From: Romanomermis culicivorax | Taxonomy: Eukaryota; Nematoda; Enoplea; Mermithida; Mermithidae | Reading direction: 5' to 3' | Assembly: GCA_963922205.1 (NCBI GenBank) | Contig: CAWUHX010000099.1 | Location: forward strand, 868,001-932,000 | DNA length: 64,000 nucleotides | In this document: positions 1 to 11,249 of the stretch, in pieces | Layout of the letters: every line of letters starts with the position of its first letter | How positions within the stretch are numbered: the first letter of the stretch is position 1 | The notes under the pieces: model-generated | Told to the model about the DNA's origin: nothing | The model's input: only the letters and a program-made list of their open reading frames with translations | The model's database searches: none | Made by a program: the position numbers and the translations under genes

Positions 1-1160
1 ATCACATTGATCTTGATCACTATTCCGACGAATTTTAACGTTTCTTGTCCAAGGCTTGGTCATCTGCAAGAAATAAACATTGAAAATCTCAGGAAATGCA
101 AAAACTACAATACAACAAAAAACAAAACGAACTCCAATTGAAAATTTGGGATGAAGTTTTCAAAAATAATCCTACCGTCAAAATTCACCATCCACCAAAA
201 TTCATTTTCCCATGGCATAACCCTACATCGTTTTAGAAATAAAGCCCCCTATAGTTCCCATCAACCTACCTAATGCATGAGGAACACAAGCGGAGTGGAT
301 ACATATGAATCTACCCAAGAAAAAGAAAGGTACCGGAAAATATGCAAAAAGTGCCTCTAAAACGAAATATACCAATAGGAACTTGTGGCACTGCCTCCGT
401 GCCCTAATGACCTTTTTGCCCTGTCAGAAAACGAAAAGTTTCTTTTTGAGCTACATAATGAAAAAACATTTCGTACATTTTTAGCATGCAAATATTTTAC
501 CTACATTTCTCATCTTCAATTTTTCGTACAATTACTCATTTGATAACATCAAAAGTAACTTTTCATGTGTATGTTTCATTTTTCGCATTACGAGCAAGCT
601 TATTTCTCGAACTCAGTCGTCTCATACCTATAGATTTTGGAGCTAATTTTCTTATTAAAAACTTTTTAAGAATTTTTTTTGTGTCTTCCCTAAGAGTTCA
701 AAATTTTATTGTTACCCTTTCCCTCCTTATCATTTTGTTTCAAATAGTGTAATTTACAGTAATTTGATTTTTGCCACACCACTATTCAACTCCATGACTT
801 ACTGTAGTTTGTTACAACATCATTTTCGACTATTATTATTATTCTGATAAATTCTTACTACGTGACAATTTACTATTTTTTTGACCCATCTTTCTTGTAC
901 TTTTTCCTTTGAATTAATCCACGCAATGTAATTATTGAAATGATTCTTTCTGTCAAATGTATGTTTAAAAAAATATTGATCGTATGTAATTTTTTTTTTA
1001 GAAAACGGTCTACTTTTTATGCATCATTTATTTTAGATGCTTTGAAATTTTTTAATTTTATCGTTTTTGATTGCCTCGAAATGGCAACTGCGACGAAAAA
1101 AATGACAACCAAGAAAAGTATTGGAAAAATTGCAATGATGGCATCTACAACGGATACCTC
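1..1160. other. AT-rich non-coding stretch, no confident gene
   Basis: I see no supported gene. Short open frames here are T-rich and lack family motifs. One weak possibility is an exon on the minus strand running off the left edge: a pyrimidine-rich stretch plus CAG sits just above position 69, and the frame below it stays open to base 1, beginning MTKPWTRNVK. It is too short to assign. Confidence 0.4.
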
Positions 1161-2387
1161 ATGCCATACGTCATTGACATCAATAGCAGTGACGATGAAT
1201 CGGGCAGTTTGATAATCGATCGCTGGGTAAACCATTGGTTGGAGGTAGGCTTAAATAGTCCAGACATGCATCCCGATTTATTTGATCACCTTGCAAATGA
1301 CGTGGGACGCACCCCTTTGAAGGGAAGATTTGATCACTGCACAGATTCACAATCTTGCCCTGAGCTATGTCAGTTTCTGTTAAAAAACCCACAACACCCT
1401 GAATTATTCGCCATTTCCATAACTACCATAACCCATGAAGTCCCATGGGAAGAATGGCCCATAGAATTTAAAACCTCGTGCCCAGTTAAAGCCCAAAATG
1501 ACTCTGAAGCCAGAACATCTTTTTAAGCAACCATCAAAGTCGCCCGATTTGATGGATCAGTTGTTATTTTTGATTTGCTACAAATGCATGAAACTCCCAA
1601 TTCACTCATCACACTGCTTCTAGAAATACCATTTACCATAGGCTTTAACAGCCAACAGGTCACACAGATCATATCTAATTCCACAGAAGAATTGACACTT
1701 TACAACACCTTAGCTGATCCGAAACGTATATGGTACACCTTGAGACACGAGAAAACTGTTAATTTTCTGCGACAACACATCAAAAAATCTGAATCAGCTG
1801 AAAATGCATCCCTTTGCACAATGTTAGGTTTACCATTTGCACCAGAAAACGCCAGATCCACTCTTCAAGCTACGCTTCAACACCTTTTAGGACCCACTTT
1901 GTCTCAGACTCCAGAATGCACTATAGGAAATCTATCAGAAGCATGCTTACAACACACTGCTTTAGAAGCTTTGATCACCATTGATCTTTATCTAGTTTTG
2001 GATCACCACCACTCAACATTGGTCCATTTTCAAAGCTTAGTTTCCAGTGAAAAAAGACTACTCAAGTTGCCTTTGCTGCCTATACAAATCATCAATTGTC
2101 ACAATGCATCAGTACAGAAAGTAATCACTAATAAGTCAGCCCCAATCAGTTTGATTAATATGGGACACCCTGTTGACATTGTCTTTCCACCATCAAAAGT
2201 TATGGAATTCAAGGTCCCAAAAGTCCCTAAAGTTAACAAAAAGTCAGTTACACCAACTTTCCGAAATTCTAAAGCTCGAAAAATAGATAACCCCGAACGA
2301 ACTGGATCACAAAAGACATCTGAAGTTGAATGGCTTCATGCTGCAGGTCATAAGCGATCTTATTCACAAGATGAGCAGAGCACCATT
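1161..2387 (+). pseudogene. Degenerate DEDD 3'-5' exonuclease-like frame (EXD/Mut-7/Egalitarian type), interrupted by an in-frame stop
   Basis: A frame opening at ATG 1161 (MPYVIDINSS) runs to TAA at 1524-1526 and continues in the same frame to TGA at 2388-2390. The stretch after the stop, VARFDGSVVIFDLL, resembles the exonuclease I/II core strand seen in EXD, WRN and Mut-7 proteins (typically 'LIQVAT..G.VYLFDIL'). Further on, LQATLQHLLG followed by LQHTALEALITIDLYLVL resembles the C-terminal 'L.DL...LLG ... YAA.DA' exonuclease III region. WPIEF just before the stop sits where the first D-x-E motif is expected. The catalytic D of YAALDA is E here and the Tyr is His, so activity is doubtful. 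There are no introns, unlike every other gene in the window, which suggests a retrocopy. Family assignment is by motif reading only. A single CAA-to-TAA change would explain the stop; a short intron or readthrough are alternatives. Confidence 0.5.
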
Positions 2388-2755
2388 TGAGAGGATCACT
2401 TCTAGAAGATCTGAACCACGAGAAGATCTTAGGAAACAAAGCAGAATTGTCGCCTGTTGAATCACAAGGAATTGAACTATCTATAAATTCAAAACACAGA
2501 TTTTTTTCGCATTCTCCTCAGGAGAGCAAACCGACGCCTTTAATCGATTTTTGTGAACCTGACGCCAAAACTGAAAACGAAAATTTGACCACTAGTCCTA
2601 GGACATCGTCCAACAACCCTCCGCCACTGCCATTCTCTTTTACGTTCTCTATGCCCCCAGGAGCCCCAATAGGTCCCAGGTGGAGTTTTGGTATCAGAAG
2701 ACCTATTTCTTCGCACCAGATCAACCACTATAACAAGAATGATTGCACTAAATAG
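2387..2755 (+). pseudogene. Frame-shifted proline-rich tail of the preceding exonuclease-like frame (or a separate small ORF)
   Basis: The frame shifts at the end of the exonuclease-like region. Within about 20 bp of its TGA a second frame opens and runs 122 codons to TAG at 2755, starting at a TTG rather than an ATG. It is rich in Ser, Pro and Asn and has a short PPPLPFSFTF-type stretch. There is no ATG near its start and no recognised domain, so a frameshifted C-terminal tail of the upstream protein is more likely than an independent gene. No function is proposed. Confidence 0.3.
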
Positions 2756-3208
2756 CATCAGCATCAGCGTCAACAGTATACGAAAATTATTTCAAATGCA
2801 TAATTAACGATTTTATACTAATTTCTTTCCTATGGCGTCCTAAAAAAGTGTAGACAAGATTCAGACGGGCTTGAAAATGAAATATGATTGCACCTTGTGA
2901 ATTTTCGAGAAAGAAAAGTGTACTAAATCCTGCGATTTCCAAACCAACTAACCTTATGAACTGGCTAACACCAAATGAACCGACAGAGTTTCTCTATGTA
3001 TAAAATCATAGTACTCAACTCACTCATTTCTGTGATAAGATCAAAAAATCATTTGGTTTCAGGTATGACTTCTTGAAGAGCGATTTTTTTCATGTGAACT
3101 ACGGGTATGATTGTATTCCAATCCTCTCTCGATTCAGTAGGAAAACATACTTTATTACAAGTATGATATGATGACGTTCTGCGGGTATGTCCTGTCAACG
3201 CACAGTAT
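2756..3208. other. Non-coding spacer
   Basis: AT-rich sequence without a supported open frame, repeat or RNA gene. Confidence 0.4.
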
Positions 3209-4711
3209 TAGTGCAAAAGAGACCATTGCCCAACAAGACTCGTTACCGCACAAAATAATAAGGGTCTGTTTCCGCAAAAGACCAATTACCGCAAAAAATC
3301 TTCATTCTTGTTGACTTTCAATGAAGTGTCATTCAAAATTTTTCGAAAAATGCTTTCACATAATGCATAAAAAGATTGAATGTGATAACAGTGCGATGAT
3401 TTGGTTGTTAAAAAATATGGAATTAAATTAGCGTTTTAAAGTTAAAAATAGAAATAACATGCATACATGGGTCTTTTTCAAAAAGCATCACACAGCTTTT
3501 GTAATACATCTGAGTGACCATTTTGAACTTCTTCGTGAAATTTTCTTCATTTGTTGCAACCAATGCACAATCGTGATCAAATTCGAGTCCATAATTTGCA
3601 AAGGGCGGTTTATCAATCAAAACACCACGATGAAGCTTACGTTGAGCTTGACCATCCAATCATGAATGCAAAAGAAAGACTTTCAAATGCAACAAATCAC
3701 TTGTGGAATTTCCAGGATTTTAACGCGAATTTCAGTATTTGATGAATGAAATCCATGCATGTTTGCATTATGTCAGACACCTTATTGGAAAAAAATCGCG
3801 TGTAGTTTTAGCTGATCATTGAGTTATTAAAACAAAGTTGAAATGAAACACGAGTAAAACTGATTAAAATTAATGTCTTCATTATTAATTTTTTAAATTG
3901 TCGTGTCATTGAGTTTGTTATGTTTACTCCTCTGCTTAGATCTGAAGACGTCAGCAACGTAACTCAAGATACTATCGGCTTGTATCCAACTGACTACTGT
4001 AGGTCACTCAAAGGAGCTTCCTATTAGCAATCAGCTAAGTACAGTGCAACAGTCCTTAAGCAGAAATAAACACAACCTTCAGTCACTAATTAGTAACTGG
4101 AAACTCTAACTCTTGCAATCGAAAAGCAATCGGGATCTCCCCAGATGCTTCCTAAAGGTTTACACAAATAACCAGAAATCACTATACCGATGTCCAGGAA
4201 GGCTTCCCTTGGTAAATGGCTCCCGTGTAAATAGGCTCCCGCCTCTGCTAAATGCGCAAGTAATAAATAATAAATAATGATAATAATAATATAAAAATAT
4301 TATTCAAATTTGTGTTGGGCCGTTGACGTTCCGGTTTACTAGGCGGAACAGAACAAATATAATACAAACGGACGCGACTTGCCCACAACACAAACAAGTT
4401 ATCAGAATGATAAACATCCTGTTTCTTGGTCGAATTGTGACTTCCTCGATTTCACCAATTTTGCATAGATGTGGGATGACTGCTACCGTAAGTACATCCC
4501 CAACAAGTTGATTAAAATAAATACAGTAGCGGGTAACTTAGTTTTCTTTAGTATCATTAAATTTTTGCGATAATGAATTTTTTCGGTAAAAACCATTTTT
4601 TCAGTACTAAACTACAATATAACTTATAGAACATATTTTTGTGGTAATGGACTCTTTTGCGGTACCGGCCTTTTGTGGTAATGGGCCTTTTGCGGTAACA
4701 AACCTCAATCA
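3209..4711. mobile_element. Non-autonomous element with inverted ends made of a repeated TTACCGCAAAA motif
   Basis: Three or four imperfect copies of a short motif (GTTACCGCA, TTTCCGCAAAAGACC, ATTACCGCAAAA) lie at 3220-3300. The reverse complement of the same motif (TTTTGCGGTAATGGGCC and variants) is repeated four times at 4640-4706. The two clusters face each other across about 1.3 kb of non-coding DNA. A gene is not visible inside; short open frames there show no motif. The exact ends and target duplication could not be fixed. Confidence 0.55.
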
Positions 4712-7700
4712 CATTCTGCATCTTTATCTACACTTTATTTATGTGAGTTTTTGGTCAGAAACTAGAATTTCGATCTATCATGCAAAGAATGTACCACTGA
4801 GCATATTCAAGTAGGCATAGGTGTGTCATTGACTAAATTCGACCTAAGAACTACAAAAAATGTTTCCGGTGGGTTTTTTTCACTCTGCGGCCTAGAGGCT
4901 GGTAGTTGGAAAAGAGACTGGATTAGCCCGAGGCCGGAACCAATCACTCCTTATACTTAATATCTTCATACATTCGAAAAACTTTCGGGATAAAAATCGG
5001 CATGCACTCGATTCAAAAGTAGGAAAAATTAAAGACTGTCAACGATTTGTCAAAAAATTAACCTATTCAAAAGTTCTAGACATCAATTGGATTTTTCGGC
5101 TTCAGTGGAACTTTGTTTGGATACTCACGTATATCTCCGGCAACCCAAGAATCAGAACTAGAGTGGCACATCCAACAAATAAGACATTAATATCGAAATT
5201 AAATAGAAATATTGAGCTGAAAATTTGGTATCTACGGTACTTACCACATTTTCAACGACCTTTCAATTTAAATTAATAATTTATGATACTCGTTCGTTCT
5301 ACTCTATCTTCATCATCCTTCACTATGTATAATGTTCTGACGTTCTATTTTCATTAGTACATCATTTTCATTCATCATAGTATCACTGGGGGCTAAGGAA
5401 CTAACAATGTTTTCACTGTTATGTTTTTGGCGCCATGAAAAATTATGTACTTACGGTTATGGAATTCAAAGGCAGTTTGGGAATGCGGCATTTATTAAAG
5501 TGATTCAATATCCGTTTTCTGTGTACTTTTTAGCATTCTGATCTCAACAGAAAACTGCGAAATAAAATGAGAACTTGAAAAAAAATTGGAAAATGTACGC
5601 AACTCTCGATAGGGCATTAAGAAACACATATCATAAATCAAGTTTTGCACCGCAATATTCATTTTCTACTAAGAATAGAAATCGAGATTGACATTGATCC
5701 AAAGAAAAAGAAACCAATACGAACTTGCCAAAAAAGGTCAAGATTCTTTCCATTTTTTACCGGCTCAGGAACCCGACAAAGAAATGAAAATTTTAATTCT
5801 TTCTGAAAATACTGTATTTTGGATGAAAAACAAGCATTTTTCACGTTTATTTGAAAAATTTTGAAAGATGAAAATTTTTATGAAAAAACAATATATCCAC
5901 CGAATTCCCCATGTAAAATAACCTCCTCCATTTGTGACCCTCTGTGGAAACTAAGGATGCCATCCGGCAGCAAGCGCTGAACTCAGAAATTTACTTTGAA
6001 GGGTTCTCGTATTATATAAACACGGAGGCGGAGCAACGCCTTTTACTGTTTAGTTTCAGAAATTTTTTAGAAAATGCCACCCATCTTGATTTTTTCCACA
6101 ATGTGATCTTGATTTTTTTCGAAATGGGATCTTGTTTTTACCAAAATCTCATCTTTTTTTGAAATCCCATAGTGATTTTTTTAGGATCATCTTGAGAAAA
6201 TTTCGCTGCACTTGATGCACTAAAAATAAGTCGAACATCGAGAAGCTCTTACATCTTGATTTTCTGCGATACATCTTGAAATTTTTGCGATGCGCCTTGA
6301 AAAAATGTTGTGTGTCGTTCGAGTTGAACTGCGGCTTACCTGTTTACATGTTAAAAATTTCTGCTGCCCTTGAGAGCAGTTACATCGACAAAGCGCCAAG
6401 ATTCAATGCATCATATTGATCAGCGACTAAAACGAACTTACATTGTTCGCATGCAGAAATTTAGAAGTCATAGTCTTTGCGGGAATTAATGACAACACTT
6501 AATGTACTTATTTCCTCTTTTGCCCACAAAATTAATTTTCCGCTTTTCTACTTTGAAGTTATCACAAAATAACTTTTATATTTAATGCTTAATTGTTAAC
6601 AAGCTGCACTTATATGGATGAACTAGTTTAAAACCAAATTTAAATTCCTAACTCTTCTTAAACCATAGAATATGCTCAAGTGGAAAAAATAAAGTGATAA
6701 ATACGATAACGTGTATTCTGTGGCCATGACACGACGTTTATCTCAGCTCTCCCTGGAAAAAGTTGTTTGAAAAAACCAACTATAAAGAAAAGTAGCAAGG
6801 GAAACGGAAAAACACACATATTTGGATCGCACGATTTCACAAGTGTGAATTCACTCGTGCTTGATTCTCAGAGGAATCCGCAGTTTAAAATATGTGTCTA
6901 ATATGGCGACTATTGAACCGCTGAACCAAAGCGACTACTGAACCAGTAGAAAACATAATACTTGTGTACTTAATTTTTTCCACATGTCTCGAGAAGAAAA
7001 TGATGTTCATGCAAATAGTTACACAGCCAACGCAACCTGTAGGCTCTTTTTCTCGCATTAAATGTAGCAGTCAGGACTACTACTTGAAAAAAGATACCGT
7101 TGACTATGATGCATGCTTATCACCTGCTCAGGGATTCCGCTGGATATTTTTACGTTTAGAGGCTCATATTTTGAAATTGAAAGAAGATGGTTTTTCCATG
7201 TCGAAGTTACTTTTATGAAGATCGTTGGTGCAACCGAAAAATGATGTATTGCAACCGAAAAATATACGTCTACTAATGGGACTACTGAACTCTGATGTTG
7301 GTGCAGCCCATCTCAGATCAAGAAACAGAGCCCTAAAACAAATGTTTCACATTGACAATAAGCAATCGTAACTATCGCACTATTTGAGAAAATCTTCGAC
7401 TTCAGAAAGACTGGATACTTCCCAAGCAAATTATTTGCTGTACCGTGAGCGTCATTCTTTTCTTTTTTAAATTGCTCAAAGGATTCGCTAGGAACAAGAA
7501 ACTCTGAAGTACAGGGTGATCCGTGCTCTACTTTGATTTATTGTAAAACTTAAATTTCCCAGGATGTAAGGCAGTCCTTGGAATGTTGTCTGTTAAATTT
7601 TCATGATCGAATCTTGCATATTGATGGAGGCGTACTTGATTTGAGAATGCGTTCTGGTTTGAGTGAATTCGGAATGTTGTCATCGTACAGATAAAGTTTC

Positions 7701-7725
7701 TAAATGAGTTCTACCATAATCAAAA
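4712..7725. other. Intergenic DNA, with a cluster of ATCTTGATTTT motifs
   Basis: No gene is supported. At 6085-6310 the motif CATCTTGATTTTTTC recurs in the same orientation six to eight times at irregular 20-30 bp spacing. A second cluster of the same motif sits at 8195-8345. Otherwise the stretch is unremarkable AT-rich DNA. Confidence 0.45.
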
Positions 7726-7884
7726 ATGACCAATAGCATTCGAAAATGGCGCAGGCTTTTGGACACTGGATTAGTTGGTGACGTGAAAAGAAAGTGGATT
7801 CGGTCAGTGAATTCTGCTGAAAAGTCTTCATGTGCAGAACATTTCACAGAAGGTCCGCGTTCGTCCACCCAAGGGGCAATGTAA
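7726..7884 (+). pseudogene. THAP zinc-finger fragment
   Basis: The frame contains KRKWIRSVNS followed eight residues later by CAEHF. This is the spacing and wording of the second half of a THAP domain, a C2CH DNA-binding finger found in THAP proteins and P-element-type transposases. The first two cysteines and the N-terminus are not present: an in-frame stop lies just upstream at 7717. The frame ends at TAA 7882, and that stop overlaps a GTAAGT that could equally be a splice donor. It is most likely a decayed piece of a THAP-type gene or transposon; a genuine internal exon cannot be excluded. Confidence 0.45.
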
Positions 7885-9992
7885 GTGAGTGCTATTATCG
7901 GATCTTATTAAAAATTTTACCGCCACGAGTTTTGTCTGAATTAGACTTAGGCTAGGCTTAGGCGCATAGACATGTTGGCCACCCTGTATTTCTCTACCAA
8001 AAAAGGAAAAAGCAGCCCTTACTCGTTGGCTGTACTAATTATGTTTCTTTGCACAGTGATAGAAATCAGTATGTATTTATATCTTGAATATATTGCTGAG
8101 TGCCACAGCTTTGTAGATCAGTGTACGTCGATATTTTGGTTTCGCGCGAGTCAAAAATCTTAATTGCGAGTGCCCAAAATCGTGATTTCATTTGCATCAA
8201 ATCTTGATTTTTCCCGCGTACGATTCTGACGTCACAAATATTTGACATCGTAAATCACTATGATTTCTTTTTTTTCTGATCGTGTTCCCTCTTGATTTTT
8301 TAAAATCAAGTTTTTGTGCGTGCTGATCTTGTTTTTTCGTGAAATTTTGACTTGACGTTTTCGATCGTTGACATAATTAATATTGCAATGCAAAACTCAA
8401 CTGGCCCACCTCGTATTCCGTAACTGGCATTGTATGGGACAAATCGGGGAAATTCCCACATGAATACTGAAGTTAATATCCTCAAATTACTTCAACAAAG
8501 ATTTCGGTTTTAGCTAATCCATTTCAAACGAGTTACTAGCTGGTAAAATCTGATTCAACATGATTTTAGAGCCAAATTTTTCAAAACTCAATTATATGGA
8601 TAAGTGCTCGATTTCTTAAGTTAGGAAGCGTTATGTAAGATGAGGAAGTGTGGTCATGTTAAGGCCCCTCCCAAATCCAAAGATCGGGTTTTCACGTGAT
8701 ATGTCTACTTTTACTTTTGTATTTGTCAGTACAATTACAGAGATACCAGTTTCCACAGATGTGGCGTTGCTTATCGATTTGTCCAGATGAGCTACTATCT
8801 AATTAACCATCGGTCACTTTTGCTCCTAAAGTGCGTACAAAAAATTTTTCTTCCACTTTTTGTTGGCCCGTTTTTCGCCACCGTTTGTGTGTGGAATGCA
8901 TTATGCATGATGCGGCGGATTAAGCCGAGCGTACAATATTGGTGGCAAAAGGGTTTTCATTGTTTGTCCATTTTAGACATTGATACGTTTGCCCGTGTCT
9001 CTAACAGAGGTCAGTAGTCAGTAAGGAACTTTCTTTCTGTGGACGAGATACGAAAAACGAGAGATTATTGGGGTTTGGGCGAAAAAAAATTTACGCAGTG
9101 CACGTTTTTCGAGTGACCACTCCACAAAAAGGCCAGGACAAACGATTTGTCGGGTTACTTTGTCGACGACCACATTTGTTCTACTTTTTCAGAAACGACT
9201 ACTCTTTTTGTATGCAGAATAGTTTTTGGGTATCATTGGCCACTTATTATGAGTTAGTGGGCTTTATGATGGAGTCTACAAGGAACGAGTGGAAATTTAT
9301 CTTTGAAATGCTCATGAAGTAAAACTGTGGTCTCTCGCCGAGTGCGAAATTCAGTTAACTCTATCAATTTTATGTGCGTAATTTCTATATCTTGCTAAGA
9401 AGAAATCGTTCTTGGCACTATTTTTTACTCGTTTATAATCTTCGAAACGTTTTTCTTTAGTCGCATTTTCTCAGTGATGTAAATGATTGCATTAAGTGGT
9501 CATTATTTGCAAAATTTCTGTGCTTTCACAAAGCAGTGTGAAAAATGGCATCTTTGGAAATAAGATCGAATCTCAAGAAAATAATTTTCTTTATAATAGG
9601 ATGCCCATTTCGTTATCGTACAATTATTTATCGATACTCTTACACATGATTCATCAATGCTCTCGAAGATATAAATCACAGTTTTCTTGAACATCGAATT
9701 CAATATTCTTCACTAAAACTTGAAAATGTTGTTCAATTTTTTGAGTCGCTTGACATGTCGACGAATCAAATTCACATTTATAGCACTTAAAAGTTCTCTT
9801 TGATTGTCATATTGGTTAGAGAAACAGTTTCGTAATGTATATCTGACTTCAGCTGTTAAAAAGCAGTGTATTCAACAGCGGTATGTGCATTCAACAATCG
9901 GAAACTTCAGAACTTTGATGTTCAGAAAAATCTGAGGTGAAGCTTTTGAATCTTTGGCACACCACAAAAAATTATCACCAAAATGCAGAACC
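7885..9992. other. Intergenic DNA, no gene seen
   Basis: Open frames of 60-84 codons at 8787-9017, 9068-9322 and 9496-9690 have no recognisable motif and no splice context. The second ATCTTGATTTT-type cluster is at 8195-8345 and includes a short palindrome around 8290-8312. Confidence 0.4.
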
Positions 9993-10242
9993 TATAGTCT
10001 GTTTTTCTCGAAATGCTTCTAAATAATGAAAGTGGAAAGCAAGTAGTATTTCAAATTTTTACGATTTTCCGATAAACAACACATCGTATAAGACTGGAAA
10101 TTTATGAGCATACTGACCTCAACTTTAACAATTTTTCGAGTGAAAAATTTTACGATAAGAGCTTTATGTGAACGACTTTGACGACAGTTCTGATTTGTGT
10201 CACTTTTCTATTTGGAAGCATTTTACAGAAAACAGACTATAG
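9993..10242. mobile_element. 250-bp MITE, TATAGTCTG family (copy 1)
   Basis: It begins TATAGTCTGTTTTTCTCG and ends with the inverted form TTTTACAGAAAACAGACTATA. The TA dinucleotide at both ends fits a Tc1/mariner-style TA target. The interior matches the other copies (phrases such as TTTTTCGAGTGAAAAATTTT and TTTGACGACA). It has no coding capacity. Confidence 0.75.
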
Positions 10243-11249
10243 TAATTTCATATGCCAATTGGTACATCATGTCAAGCAGGACCGAATATGTTAATAAATA
10301 TTTTTTGAAAAATCTAAAGGAAGGTATTTAATGCTTACTCCCTCTTAAGGTTGAAACTGCTACAAAAATAACTATATTAGAAAATTCTACGCAGTGGCAT
10401 TTGATCTAATAACTAAAGGTATTTTTAATATTTTTATATTATGACCTGCAACAAAGTCAAAATCTTATTTGTGTGCTCTGAATCGAGATGCTTGCTTCAC
10501 ATATTTTGTATCTTTATTATTGAGCATCAGAAAATCGGTAACGTTGATCACGATTTTCAGAATTCTACCGTAATATCCCTTAAATGCACCCCGTTCGCAC
10601 CTCGTGTATGTACATTGTTTTCCATTTTGTCGTCTATTTTTCTTGTTTTCGACACCAAGACCACATCGTTCTAATATATAGATGTGCATATTCTTAGGCC
10701 CAAATTTGTGCCCATACCAGCCATAATATACGTGCAATGCCCAACTTTAGTCCAATAAATTTCGAAAAATGTCAATTTTTGTTACTCTCTGAGCAGGGCT
10801 TTACGGAAAGATGTTGTCAATTAATTGTAAGAAACTAATCCGTTAAATTTTTGCGTTTTGAGACGAATAGTGTGTATAGGAAGGGGTATACCGCTCCAGA
10901 AAATAGAAGAATGAAATGAGCAGTTCACCTATCAATTTCTCATAGTACTAATACCATTCACTTAAATGTCTATTCGGCCCCGGGTTAAAATTTTCGAGTC
11001 ATTTGTTGTACTACCTGACTATTTCCAACGCATAGGTAGCAGAAAATTTTTGAACTGACTGCTGAAAAACTTATGATTTGGAATTGTTTTCTGCGATTTT
11101 TTCGTTTTTAGTGAAAAAATTTCATCATGTCATTTAAACCCATAATTTTATTCATTTTTCAATCGGCGGTTTGCGAGGCGAGTTGGTGGTAAAGGAATTA
11201 ATTCAATTTATTCCAAAAGCCGACTATAAAATTATGGTTTATTTTTTAG
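10243..11249. other. Spacer upstream of the first recognised Wnt exon
   Basis: No gene is supported. A signal-peptide exon of the Wnt gene must lie upstream of 11250, but none of the open frames here (for example 10441-10674) gives a convincing Met-hydrophobic leader joined to a donor in the right phase. Confidence 0.35.
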
